Below are positions 14,471 to 22,549 of a DNA stretch of 64,000 nt, piece by piece (position 1 is the stretch's first letter; every line of letters begins with the position of its first letter). A program made the translations under genes and the position numbers. The notes beneath the pieces were generated by a model. It saw only the letters and a list, made by a program, of their open reading frames with translations. It had not been told where the DNA came from and did no database searches. Source of the DNA: DATFVA01 sp963839165 (GTDB taxonomy: Bacteria > Bacteroidota > Ignavibacteria > Ignavibacteriales > Ignavibacteriaceae); the NCBI GenBank assembly GCA_963839165.1, contig CAWIUG010000036.1, forward strand, positions 310,001 to 374,000. The letters run 5' to 3'.

Positions 14471-16021
14471 ATGAAAATCATTTATATAGCTTTACTTAGT
14501 CTCTTACTTGGTCTGCCTCTGTCAGCCCAGAACAAATGGAACTTTGATGACTACCAGGTTCCTGCTGATCCCCTAAATGAATTCCAGGCATTGGCTTATT
14601 TCTATACCCATATGGTTAATCAGAATTATTATGCCGAGAATGACCTGCTCAAAGGCCAGATTGTAGGAAGATTGTTCAGCAGCAATACCACCATAACCGG
14701 GGGCGGGGCATCATACTTTGAACAGAGACTTATTCCATTCTTTATTTATCAGCCGAAACTGCTTAACAATAAGGCCATCCTTCGGGCATCCTTTGAGATT
14801 GACTGGACCTGGGGGGACGCTTCGTATGGTGTGGGGGGCAATTTCGGATCGGCATTCAGCGCAGACCAGGTAAATATTCAAACACAGAATGTGGAACTTG
14901 AACTTATTCCCGCAAAGGATTGGGCAATAAATCTCGGACTTCAGAGATTGTTTGACAGTCCCTACAATCCCTATAGAACCACAGTCGGCACAATGACAAA
15001 TACAGCCTACCGGCTGATGTACTGGGGAAGCGATGGAGTCGGGATTTCATTAAGGCACGACGGAGATTACTCACGCTTCAAAACAGGATTCTACCAGCTT
15101 TACGAGAATAATGTTCATCAGATTGATGATGTTACACTCTCGGAAGCAATTTACGAGCAGGACATTACCCCTCTGTGGCGGCAGGGAATTTCCCTGTGGT
15201 ATGTGTACGACCGGGCAAATGGTGAAGGCGGAGTATCGGTACTCGGGGAAGGACTTACAAGTCTACTTAACGACTATAACGGTACCTTCAAATTCAACCT
15301 TGGAGGATTGCCGTACCATGCTGATCTGTTCTGGCTTGGAACATATGGAAATGTAAATCCTGAGTTCACACTTGGCCGCTGGACCTTTAATGCATTTGCA
15401 GTTGCAAACTTCGGTACGGTCAGTACATTTAAGACAGATTCATACAAAAAGGCTGTCGACGTGCTGGGACTTGGCTCAAACCTGAGAACCGGATATAAAT
15501 ACGGACAAACTGCTGAGGATGCTGTTACTCTCGATGTTCTTTTTGCGACGGGTGATGAAGACGGGCTAAAGGATGATAAGTACAATGGAGTTATCACCGG
15601 AAATACCTGGGGATCTCCGGGAGGATTAAATATCTCAACCGGATCCTATATCCTTTACCCCCACGGCAACGTCGTGAACCGTTATATTGCCGCAGTTGCA
15701 GATATTTCAAATACGGGCCTGGGACAAATAGGCGGAACAATAAATATCTCCAAATCTATCGTTCCAAATAAGTTCTATGCAAAGGTAGGATTTGCAGCCG
15801 CACAGAGCTTATATGAACCTGCAGATGGTGGTAAAACCATCGGAACAGAAGCAAATATAAAAGTTGCATACCTGCCGGCGGTATTTATGAATATCGAACT
15901 TCACGGAGCTTATATGTGGCTGGGTGATTTTTACGATAGCCCAAAAATGAACGGAAATAAAACCGAAAAGCCGGGAAATCCTTACACGGTTTTCCTTCTC
16001 TTTAAATGGTTGATGTTCTGA
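14471..16021 (+). CDS. Outer-membrane porin-like beta-barrel protein
   Basis: 516 residues with a signal peptide (LLSLLLGLPLSAQ) and long alternation of aromatic and polar residues ending in FLLFKWLMF, a C-terminal aromatic residue as required for barrel insertion. Repeated amphipathic strands (RLMYWGSDGVGISLRHDG, FKTGFYQLYENN, TFNAFAVANFGTV) fit an alginate-export/porin type fold of roughly 16-18 strands, although I cannot name the family with certainty. In context with an inner-membrane sodium symporter, a lipoprotein and a lipid-anchored hydrolase, it is the likely outer-membrane entry for the substrate of the operon. Confidence 0.75.
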   Translation: MKIIYIALLSLLLGLPLSAQNKWNFDDYQVPADPLNEFQALAYFYTHMVNQNYYAENDLLKGQIVGRLFSSNTTITGGGASYFEQRLIPFFIYQPKLLNNKAILRASFEIDWTWGDASYGVGGNFGSAFSADQVNIQTQNVELELIPAKDWAINLGLQRLFDSPYNPYRTTVGTMTNTAYRLMYWGSDGVGISLRHDGDYSRFKTGFYQLYENNVHQIDDVTLSEAIYEQDITPLWRQGISLWYVYDRANGEGGVSVLGEGLTSLLNDYNGTFKFNLGGLPYHADLFWLGTYGNVNPEFTLGRWTFNAFAVANFGTVSTFKTDSYKKAVDVLGLGSNLRTGYKYGQTAEDAVTLDVLFATGDEDGLKDDKYNGVITGNTWGSPGGLNISTGSYILYPHGNVVNRYIAAVADISNTGLGQIGGTINISKSIVPNKFYAKVGFAAAQSLYEPADGGKTIGTEANIKVAYLPAVFMNIELHGAYMWLGDFYDSPKMNGNKTEKPGNPYTVFLLFKWLMF

Positions 16022-16045
16022 AAATAAAAATAATGTGAGATAACA

Positions 16046-16990
16046 ATGAATAGAATACTAATTATCTTATTTGCCTCAGCTCTTTTAATTGCATCAGGAT
16101 GCTCACCATATGGGAATTTAAGCATAATGAACTTTGATGAACTCAACTATCCCTACCCCGTTAAGAAGGCAGTGCTTTCAGATGATATAACCATAGCATA
16201 TCTTGATGAGGGCGCAGGCAGCCAGGCGATAATTTTTATACACGGACTAGGCAGCTACCTGCCGGCCTGGGAGAAAAATATCGATGGGCTTAAACAAAAT
16301 TACAGGTGTATTGCAATTGATCTTCCGGGCTATGGAAAATCTTCGAAGGCTGTACACAGCGGCACGATGGAGTTTTATGCCAATGTCATAAAATCGTTTA
16401 TGGATAAGCTTGGCCTTCAGAAAGCTGTCATTGCAGGACACTCCATGGGCGGACAGATTGCAATGGTAATGGCTCTTAGATATCCCGAATATGTTGATAA
16501 ACTTGTGCTGGTATCTCCCGCCGGGATAGAAACTTTTACCGAGGGACAGAAAGAGTGGTTCAGGAATGTGATGACCGTGGCCGGAGTTAAGAATACCTCT
16601 GCTCAGCAGATCAGGGCAAACCTTACCGCAAACTTTTATAATCTTCCCGATGATGCCGAATTTATGATTACTGATAGAATTGCGATGAGAGATGCGGAAT
16701 ATTTCGATAACTACTGCTATACGGTAGTACAGTCGGTTAAAGGAATGGTTGATCAGCCCGTATATGATTTTCTTCCGGATATAAAACAGAAAACTCTTAT
16801 CCTGTTCGGAGAAAATGATAACCTGATCCCGAATCCCTACCTGAATCCCGGTTTCACGGCAGATATCGGGAAAATTGCAGAAGAACGAATCCCGGATTCA
16901 AAGCTGATTGTGGTTCCTTCCTGCGGTCATTTCGTTCAATTTGAAAAGGCTGATGTTGTCAATAACGCTGTTAAGGATTTCCTGAGATAA
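16046..16990 (+). CDS. Lipid-anchored alpha/beta hydrolase (esterase type)
   Basis: 314 residues. Lipoprotein signal with IASGC (Cys19). The alpha/beta hydrolase fold shows the oxyanion HGLG (around 73), nucleophile Ser133 in AGHSMGG, acid in GENDNLIP (around 257) and His in CGHFVQFE near 301. Such enzymes split ester or C-C bonds; here membrane anchoring outside the cytoplasm suggests it releases an acid or alcohol from an ester before uptake. It follows the porin by 24 bases and closes the operon; a terminator follows. Substrate unknown. Confidence 0.87.
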   Translation: MNRILIILFASALLIASGCSPYGNLSIMNFDELNYPYPVKKAVLSDDITIAYLDEGAGSQAIIFIHGLGSYLPAWEKNIDGLKQNYRCIAIDLPGYGKSSKAVHSGTMEFYANVIKSFMDKLGLQKAVIAGHSMGGQIAMVMALRYPEYVDKLVLVSPAGIETFTEGQKEWFRNVMTVAGVKNTSAQQIRANLTANFYNLPDDAEFMITDRIAMRDAEYFDNYCYTVVQSVKGMVDQPVYDFLPDIKQKTLILFGENDNLIPNPYLNPGFTADIGKIAEERIPDSKLIVVPSCGHFVQFEKADVVNNAVKDFLR

Positions 16991-17021
16991 CAGCTGACAA
17001 AAGATAAACTTAATTTCAGAG

Positions 17022-17053
17022 AGGCCGTGTAATTATGCGGCCTTTTCTGTTTT
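17022..17053 (+). terminator. Operon terminator after the hydrolase gene
   Basis: AGGCCG (17022-17027) pairs with CGGCCT (17038-17043), followed by TTTCTGTTTT. It separates the operator-controlled operon from the aldehyde dehydrogenase, which has its own promoter. Confidence 0.8.
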
Positions 17054-17055
17054 AA

Positions 17056-17087
17056 ATTGAATATCTACCTGGCATTAAATATATTTG
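17056..17087 (+). promoter_or_regulatory. Bacteroidota-type promoter for the aldehyde dehydrogenase
   Basis: ATTG (17056-17059) and TATATTTG (17080-17087) match the -33 TTTG and -7 TAnnTTTG elements of Bacteroidota sigma-ABfr promoters with a 20-base spacer. Transcription would start near 17094, 15 bases before the ATG at 17109, and excludes the TTG at 17085 as the true start. Confidence 0.65.
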
Positions 17088-17108
17088 CTGCATTATAAAG
17101 AGGATTCA

Positions 17109-18710
17109 ATGACATTCGACAATGATCTCAGATCGATCCAGGAAGCAAGGCATCTATCAGCCACGGCGAAGGAAGCTCAGCTTGAATTCAGTCACTATTC
17201 ACAGCAGCAGGTTGATGCAATTGTAAAAGCGATGGCGGAAGCCGGGTATGCCGCCGCCGAAAGACTGGCCAGGATGGCAGTAGATGAGAGCGGGTTCGGG
17301 AAATATGAGGATAAGATCATAAAGAACCGGTTCGCCACCAGAAATGTTTATGAGTCAATTAAAGATCTTAAAACTGCAGGTATTGTCGATATAGAAGCAA
17401 ATGGTAAAATCATAAAGATCGGCGTACCGATGGGGGTTGTTTGTGCATTAGTACCATCAACCAATCCAACTTCTACCGCAATGTTCAAAGCATTAATTTC
17501 GCTGAAGTGTAGAAACGCCATGGTTGCAAGTCCTCATCCCCGCACTGCAAAATGTACCGCTGAAGCATTAAGAATTCTTTCTGCGGCGGCTGTCTCTGCT
17601 GGTGCGCCTGAAGGTCTTATTCAATGTTTGTCGGAACCAACTATTGAAGGCACCGAAGCTCTGATGCGCGATAAAAATATTGCCGTTATTCTTGCAACTG
17701 GAAGTACTCCTATGGTCAAAGCCGCATACAGTTCCGGGAAGCCTGCTTACGGTGTGGGATCGGGAAACGTGCCGGCATTTATAGAAAAAAGTGCCGATTA
17801 CAAAAAAGCTGTGGCGGATATTATATACGGAACTACTTTCGATAATGGAACTCTCTGCTCATCTGAACAGGCAATGATCGTAGATCTTCCTCTAAGGGAG
17901 AAAGTGATAGAGGAAGTTAAAAGCCGCGGAGGATATTTTGTAAATGTCGAAGAAAAGGAGAAACTGGCAAAAGCGATCCAGAAGGATTTCAGAATAAATC
18001 CTGCCATTGTTGGACAGTCGGCAGAGTTCATCGCAAACTATGCTGGATTCAAAGTTCCTGAAGGGACAAAAGTACTCATGGCCGAATGTTTTGAAGTAGG
18101 TAAAAAAGAACCATTATCGATGGAGAAGCTGTCGCCTATACTTGCATTTTACAGCGTCGACGGATGGCTCGAAGGCTGTCACCACTGCATCGATCTCTTA
18201 AACTTCGGCGGAATAGGTCATACAATGGCAATCCATTCCAATGACGAACCGATTATAATGAAGTTCGCACTCGAGAAGCCGGCTTTTAGGATACTGGTGA
18301 ATACGGTTGCTTCGGTTGGGGCAGTTGGCTACACAACAGCGTTGAACCCTTCGATGACTCTTGGCCCCGGCACCATTGGCGGTTCAATCATCTCAGATAA
18401 TATCACTGCAAAACACCTGATGAATATTAAAGCCCTGGCCTTTGAAACCAGCCCCATTAACCCCGGGCGTTCTGTTACGTCGTTCAAAACTCAGATAGAA
18501 CTTGGCGGCAAAAGCAGCTTTATGATGGAGATTGAAGAGAGATTGAGAGCGAGAGCGGGTAATCCAAAATTCGAAGGGAAACAGGTTGTCCAGCCGAAAC
18601 CCGAAGGAATAGTCACCCCAAAGAAGGAAGAACCCAAAACCCCGGCAAAACTCGGTGAAGGCATCCCCAAAGAAGCCGTCGACAAAATAATCAAGGACTT
18701 CAAATATTAG
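17109..18710 (+). CDS. CoA-acylating aldehyde dehydrogenase with encapsulation-peptide-like tail
   Basis: 533 residues from the ATG at 17109, chosen because AGAGGA precedes it and the promoter overlaps the earlier TTG. It is an EutE/PduP/SauS-type enzyme: GVPMGVVCALVPSTNPTST, catalytic Cys250 in NGTLCSSEQ, PxxxLGPGTIGGS near the end of the core. It converts an aldehyde with CoA and NAD+ to acyl-CoA. After the core, about 35 residues rich in Pro, Lys and Glu lead to a short amphipathic helix (IPKEAVDKIIKDFKY). This linker-helix form is typical of enzymes targeted into bacterial microcompartments. No shell-protein gene lies in the window. It has its own promoter and terminators on both sides. 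Confidence 0.9.
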   Translation: MTFDNDLRSIQEARHLSATAKEAQLEFSHYSQQQVDAIVKAMAEAGYAAAERLARMAVDESGFGKYEDKIIKNRFATRNVYESIKDLKTAGIVDIEANGKIIKIGVPMGVVCALVPSTNPTSTAMFKALISLKCRNAMVASPHPRTAKCTAEALRILSAAAVSAGAPEGLIQCLSEPTIEGTEALMRDKNIAVILATGSTPMVKAAYSSGKPAYGVGSGNVPAFIEKSADYKKAVADIIYGTTFDNGTLCSSEQAMIVDLPLREKVIEEVKSRGGYFVNVEEKEKLAKAIQKDFRINPAIVGQSAEFIANYAGFKVPEGTKVLMAECFEVGKKEPLSMEKLSPILAFYSVDGWLEGCHHCIDLLNFGGIGHTMAIHSNDEPIIMKFALEKPAFRILVNTVASVGAVGYTTALNPSMTLGPGTIGGSIISDNITAKHLMNIKALAFETSPINPGRSVTSFKTQIELGGKSSFMMEIEERLRARAGNPKFEGKQVVQPKPEGIVTPKKEEPKTPAKLGEGIPKEAVDKIIKDFKY

Positions 18711-18800
18711 TAATGATTCGACTTAACAACCAAACAGAATTATGCGGCAACAGTTAACCCTAATTTATTAAACGGAGCTTGTATACCTTACAAGTTTTGA

Positions 18801-18992
18801 AACCAGAGATCAGGCAGCAACTGGGACAGCTGTATAGTAGTTTCGAGAGATCTTGCTACACCTTCTGACTTTTATGCCTTTTATGTTGAAGGGGACATAC
18901 ACATTCAGAATTTCAGAGTGATTGTTTCTTCAGACCATATTCCTGTCTTTACCAGTATGAATAAGATGGTAATAGTAAATAGTATCAAATGA
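18801..18992 (+). pseudogene. Possible 3' remnant of a gene
   Basis: From 18801 to the TGA at 18990-18992 there is an open frame of 63 codons without a start codon (ends DFYAFYVEGDIHIQNF...MNKMVIVNSIK). Its composition is protein-like, another frame upstream also looks coding (TELVYLTSFETRDQA), and a strong terminator follows 6 bases after the stop, as expected for a true gene end. I do not recognise the product. It may be a truncated gene with a frameshift near 18800-18835. Confidence 0.3.
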
Positions 18993-18997
18993 TACCC

Positions 18998-19030
18998 AAG
19001 GAAGGGAGCGAAATGCTCCCTTCCTTTTTG
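18998..19030. terminator. Strong bidirectional terminator
   Basis: Perfect 12-bp arms AAGGAAGGGAGC (18998-19009) and GCTCCCTTCCTT (19015-19026), loop GAAAT, then T's on the plus strand. It lies between the plus-strand aldehyde dehydrogenase region and the minus-strand kinase at 19045 and can serve both. Confidence 0.88.
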
Positions 19031-19044
19031 AAAAACTTCTTAAT

Positions 19045-19758
19045 TCACGCAGGTGAATTATAATAAATCTCACGGAACCTGCGTACTACCGAACCCGCAA
19101 TAAGGTCGGCTGCTTCATCATAACTTAAAGCCGAGGTATTAACCACAAGGTGATACAGCAGCGGATCCTCGATGTCCTTTAGAAAATATGTCTTAAGATA
19201 ATTCTTCCTTGATGCATCCTCCCTCTTTACAAAATCGAGTGCATCATGAAAGTTATTCAGTTCATATGCCTCCTGAGCCTGCTTTGCCCGCAGCTCCAGC
19301 GGTGCAACCAGCCTTACGTGAAAGGCGTTCGGCAGCTTAGCGGTAATTATATTTCCTCCCCTGCCGATAACAACAGCCTTGCCAAGCCTCGCAATCTGAA
19401 GGATCGTCTCCGATATTTGTTTTACAAACGTATATCCTGAAGGATTTCCGAGAATCTCGCTAACCATATTCTTCATATTAAAAACCTTGTCTTCATCCAT
19501 ATACTTCGCGAGTATTGACGGGAGATGATGATCCTCAATAACTTTCTCTATAAGGTTTTTGTCGAAATAGGTCCACTCGGTGGATTCTTCACCGGAATAA
19601 CGATTCAGAATATCAACAAGTTTATGCCCGATGATGTCGGCCCGCGTGCCTGTCTGGCGCGATATTGTTATACAGGGATGTTTTGGTCTGTACGGTGACG
19701 GGGTGCTGTGTGATTCGATATAAATACGGCATTTCTCGTATACGCCTGCTACTCTCAT
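19045..19758 (-). CDS. Cytidylate kinase-like family protein
   Basis: 237 residues of the cytidylate kinase-like family (PF13189 type). ITISRQTGTRADIIGHKLVDIL (about 32-53) is the modified P-loop region, DKNLIEKVIEDHHLP and VIGRGGNIITAKLPNAFHVRLVAP are the nucleotide-binding core, and the GRGG motif is characteristic. These proteins are larger than true CMP kinase and their substrates are poorly known; phosphotransfer from ATP is presumed. The gene is 45 bases downstream of a class V aminotransferase on the same strand, probably one operon, but no pathway is apparent. Confidence 0.85.
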   Translation of the reverse strand: MRVAGVYEKCRIYIESHSTPSPYRPKHPCITISRQTGTRADIIGHKLVDILNRYSGEESTEWTYFDKNLIEKVIEDHHLPSILAKYMDEDKVFNMKNMVSEILGNPSGYTFVKQISETILQIARLGKAVVIGRGGNIITAKLPNAFHVRLVAPLELRAKQAQEAYELNNFHDALDFVKREDASRKNYLKTYFLKDIEDPLLYHLVVNTSALSYDEAADLIAGSVVRRFREIYYNSPA

Positions 19759-19802
19759 TTTAATCCCTCCTTCTTGCTGCAGAGGAATTGAAGGTTCCTC
19801 TA

Positions 19803-21305
19803 TCAGGTTGTTTTTTGGGTTTCCTCTACCTTACTCTCCAAGGTGAACCACTTCCTTATCTCATCTTCTTCTTTACCATTCTTAGAGATATGGTAAAACT
19901 CGTTGTTGTGAGATGAATAGGTGTAGTCTTTTTTCCATTCGTCGATGTTCGCGGTTATCTTTTTTATAGCATCAGCGATAAAGTATATTTCATCGTTTGT
20001 CATTGTGGGATGAACCGACATTCTTACCCAACCGGGTTTGTCTGAGAAGTCGCCGGTGTTGATTTTTTCGGTAATGAGGCGAGATTGATCGGGACTGACA
20101 TGCAGCAGGTAATGTCCGTATGTACCCGCGCAGGAGCATCCTCCCCTCACCTGAACACCAAAACGGTCGTTAAGCAGCTTTACGATCAGGTTATAATGAA
20201 TGCCGTCAATGTAAAATGAAATTGCGCCCAGTCTGCACTCAATATTGTCGGCCAGAATATGGAGTGAGGGTACTTTCCGTAATTCGCTTATGGCAATGCT
20301 AACCAGTTCTTCTTCACGTTCCCTTATGTTCTTAACTCCCATTTCCTCTTTTAATCTTATACAGAGAGCCGCACGGATCGTCTGCAGAAATGCGGGTGTT
20401 CCCCCGTCTTCTCTTGCCTCAATGTTGTTCACAAACTTATGCAGTCCCCAGGGATTAGTCCAGTCGACTGTACCGCCGCCGGGATTATCAGGTACTTTAT
20501 TCTTGTACAGTTTTGAATCGAAGATCATAACACCCGAAGTTCCTGGTCCACCGAGAAATTTGTGAGGTGAAAAGAATATTGCATCCAGTTTTTCCAGAGG
20601 ATCTTCCGGGTGCATATTTATTTCAGCATAAGGAGCAGAACAGGCAAAATCGACGAAACAGTATCCGCCGTTTTGGTGCATCATTTTAGCAAGCTTAAAG
20701 TAAGGAGTTTCAATTCCGGTAACATTAGAACATGCTGTAAATGAGCCTATCTTTAACTTGCGATCCTTATATTCTTCAAGCTTCTTTTCGAAATCGTTAA
20801 GGTCAACTAGCCCTTCTTCGTCCGGAGCGATAACAACCACATCGGCGATTGTCTCCAGCCACGAGGTCTGGTTAGAATGGTGTTCCATATGGGTTATGAA
20901 TACAACAGGGCGAAGTTCTTCAGGAAGCTTAAGGTAATCTTTAAGCTGCTCGGGTACCCTTAATCCCAGCATCCTCTGAAATTTATTGATGAGAGCCGTC
21001 ATTCCCGAGCCCGCGGTGATGATAACATCATCCTTTGACGCATTGCAGTGTTTCTTAATAAGATCATGAGCAATATGGTATGCAAAGGTCATGGTGGTGC
21101 CGGTAATGCTTGCTTCAGAGTGAGTGTTGCCTACGAGCGGAGCAAAATCTTCAAGCATTTTCCTTTCGATCGGAGCATAAAGACGCCCACTGGCGATCCA
21201 GTCGGCATACACTATCTCCTTTTCACCGTAAGGAGATGTAAAAACTTTATCGTATCCTATCGTATTTTCACGAAATTTTCTAAAATATTCTTCGTGAGTG
21301 TTCAT
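19803..21305 (-). CDS. Aminotransferase class V (cysteine-desulfurase-like)
   Basis: 500-residue PLP enzyme of the class V fold. MEHHSNQTSWLE and FVDFACSAPYAEINMHP give the cofactor-ring contacts, and FFSPHKFLGGPGTSGVMIF holds the Schiff-base lysine. The RGGCSCAGTYGHYLLHV segment has a cysteine cluster where SufS-type desulfurases carry their active cysteine, so sulfur transfer is possible, but no Suf genes are adjacent and a selenocysteine-lyase or isopenicillin-epimerase-like role cannot be excluded. The C-terminal 60 residues (from about 440) form a charged helical extension. Co-directional with the cytidylate-kinase-like gene. Confidence 0.85.
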   Translation of the reverse strand: MNTHEEYFRKFRENTIGYDKVFTSPYGEKEIVYADWIASGRLYAPIERKMLEDFAPLVGNTHSEASITGTTMTFAYHIAHDLIKKHCNASKDDVIITAGSGMTALINKFQRMLGLRVPEQLKDYLKLPEELRPVVFITHMEHHSNQTSWLETIADVVVIAPDEEGLVDLNDFEKKLEEYKDRKLKIGSFTACSNVTGIETPYFKLAKMMHQNGGYCFVDFACSAPYAEINMHPEDPLEKLDAIFFSPHKFLGGPGTSGVMIFDSKLYKNKVPDNPGGGTVDWTNPWGLHKFVNNIEAREDGGTPAFLQTIRAALCIRLKEEMGVKNIREREEELVSIAISELRKVPSLHILADNIECRLGAISFYIDGIHYNLIVKLLNDRFGVQVRGGCSCAGTYGHYLLHVSPDQSRLITEKINTGDFSDKPGWVRMSVHPTMTNDEIYFIADAIKKITANIDEWKKDYTYSSHNNEFYHISKNGKEEDEIRKWFTLESKVEETQKTT

Positions 21306-21372
21306 TATTTTCTCCGGCTCATCATTTTTTACTTCACTAAAATATACGGAATTTCCGTCTCATTAGCAGGGC

Positions 21373-21565
21373 CAATTCCGTAGGAATTGATCATCTGTAA
21401 CTTCCAGTACCCTGGCAATCTCCCCCTAATTACGTAGGAATTAAACCGTTGTAATCAATTGCCCTGCAAGCCTCCTCAATTCTGTAGGAATTGAACACCT
21501 GTAACATTCGCTGCCACATCACCCACCTCAACCCCATCCAGGGGTTGAACATTTATTTACCCTGT
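21373..21565 (+). repeat. Cluster B of the GTA-loop hairpin repeat (three copies plus one divergent)
   Basis: Hairpins CAATTCC-GTA-GGAATTG (21373-21389), TAATTAC-GTA-GGAATTA (21427-21443, one mismatch) and CAATTCT-GTA-GGAATTG (21477-21493, one wobble), each followed by a tail like AACnnnTGTAAC, and a fourth divergent hairpin CAACCCC/GGGGTTG (21529-21547, five-base loop) followed by AACATTTATTTAC. Start-to-start spacing is 50-54 bp. The array fills the gap between two divergently oriented genes. Confidence 0.8.
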
Positions 21566-21586
21566 TTATAAATCTCCACTTTTTCT

Positions 21587-21594
21587 TATCTTTG
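21587..21594 (+). promoter_or_regulatory. -7 promoter element for the muropeptide operon
   Basis: TATCTTTG matches the TAnnTTTG -7 box and lies 28 bases before the ATG at 21623. No clear -33 TTTG was found at the expected distance, so confidence is moderate. Confidence 0.45.
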
Positions 21595-21622
21595 AAGGGC
21601 TAAACAACTTCAGAAATCTAGT

Positions 21623-22549
21623 ATGAAATTTATTGTCGGCCTTGACGGCGGAGGCACAAAAACCAGATGTGAATTTGCCGATGAATCGGGCAAACCGATA
21701 CTTGAGCTATCCGGAGGCCCTGCTAACTTTCTCTCAATAGGTAATGAGAAAACTGCTGCTAATATTATTTCGCTGGTTAAATCAGGATTAACAAAACTCG
21801 ACGCTTCATTCGATGATATACTCATAATTATGGCAGGTATTTCAGGTGCGGGCAGAAAACACCACGCTGAATTGCTTAAGGAATCACTCCTTAAAAAGTT
21901 ACCCGAAGGTTTCACTAATATTTTCGTTGAAAGCGATGCTCGTGCCGCACTTGAGGGAGCCCTGGGCGGAAAACCGGGGGCTGTGCTTATTGCGGGTACG
22001 GGTTCGGTTATTTTCGGAAAGGATAAATCCGGGCAGATTCATCGCGCGGGCGGCTTCGGAAGAGTTATCGGTGATGAAGGAAGCGGTTACTCTATAGGAG
22101 TCAAAACCCTGAGGATAATAGCCGGTATGCTCGATGGCCGGGATAAACCGGATGATATGTTTGATCAGTTCACGACTATCTTTCATATTAATCATGAAGA
22201 TGACCTCATCAGTCTTATTCACAATCCCGGTTTCGATGCGGCCTCTATCGCGCTGTTCACAATAAGGTGCGCGGATGACAATATGAAAGAGGCAAAGAAA
22301 ATTCTTGATGATGAGGCCGGCGAACTTGTCAAACAAGTGAAAGCAATAAAAATAAAAATGAAAGTTGACCCCCTGATGCTGGCATTGATCGGCTCACTGG
22401 TTGAAAATGATAATTACTATTCACAGCTTATGAAAGAAAAAATATCCGCACTTGAAGGGATTGAACTTACAGCCAGGAAGTATTCCCCGGAAATGGGAGC
22501 TGTTATAATGGCGCAGAACTTATTATCCTCCAAAACCAATTCCCGATGA
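21623..22549 (+). CDS. N-acetylglucosamine kinase (BadF/BcrA ATPase family)
   Basis: 308 residues of the sugar-kinase/ASKHA fold. FIVGLDGGGTKTRCEFAD (3-20) is the phosphate-1 loop of eukaryotic-type GlcNAc kinases, GGPANFLSIG the sugar-contact region, and AVLIAGTGSVIFG then GGFGRVIGDEGSGYSIG are phosphate-2 and adenosine motifs. It likely phosphorylates GlcNAc released from peptidoglycan. It begins a tight operon: its stop overlaps the permease start (ATGA), followed by a serine hydrolase and a family 3 glycosidase. MurNAc-type amino sugars are an alternative substrate. Confidence 0.87.
   Translation: MKFIVGLDGGGTKTRCEFADESGKPILELSGGPANFLSIGNEKTAANIISLVKSGLTKLDASFDDILIIMAGISGAGRKHHAELLKESLLKKLPEGFTNIFVESDARAALEGALGGKPGAVLIAGTGSVIFGKDKSGQIHRAGGFGRVIGDEGSGYSIGVKTLRIIAGMLDGRDKPDDMFDQFTTIFHINHEDDLISLIHNPGFDAASIALFTIRCADDNMKEAKKILDDEAGELVKQVKAIKIKMKVDPLMLALIGSLVENDNYYSQLMKEKISALEGIELTARKYSPEMGAVIMAQNLLSSKTNSR

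Noticed and set aside
17085..17108. TTG start giving an eight-residue longer aldehyde dehydrogenase
   Set aside because: It lies inside the TATATTTG promoter box, and AGAGGA precedes the ATG at 17109.
21373..21565. Possible CRISPR array because of regular ~52-bp spacing
   Set aside because: No constant 23-40-bp direct repeat, the palindromic stems vary rather than repeat, only three or four units and no cas genes nearby.
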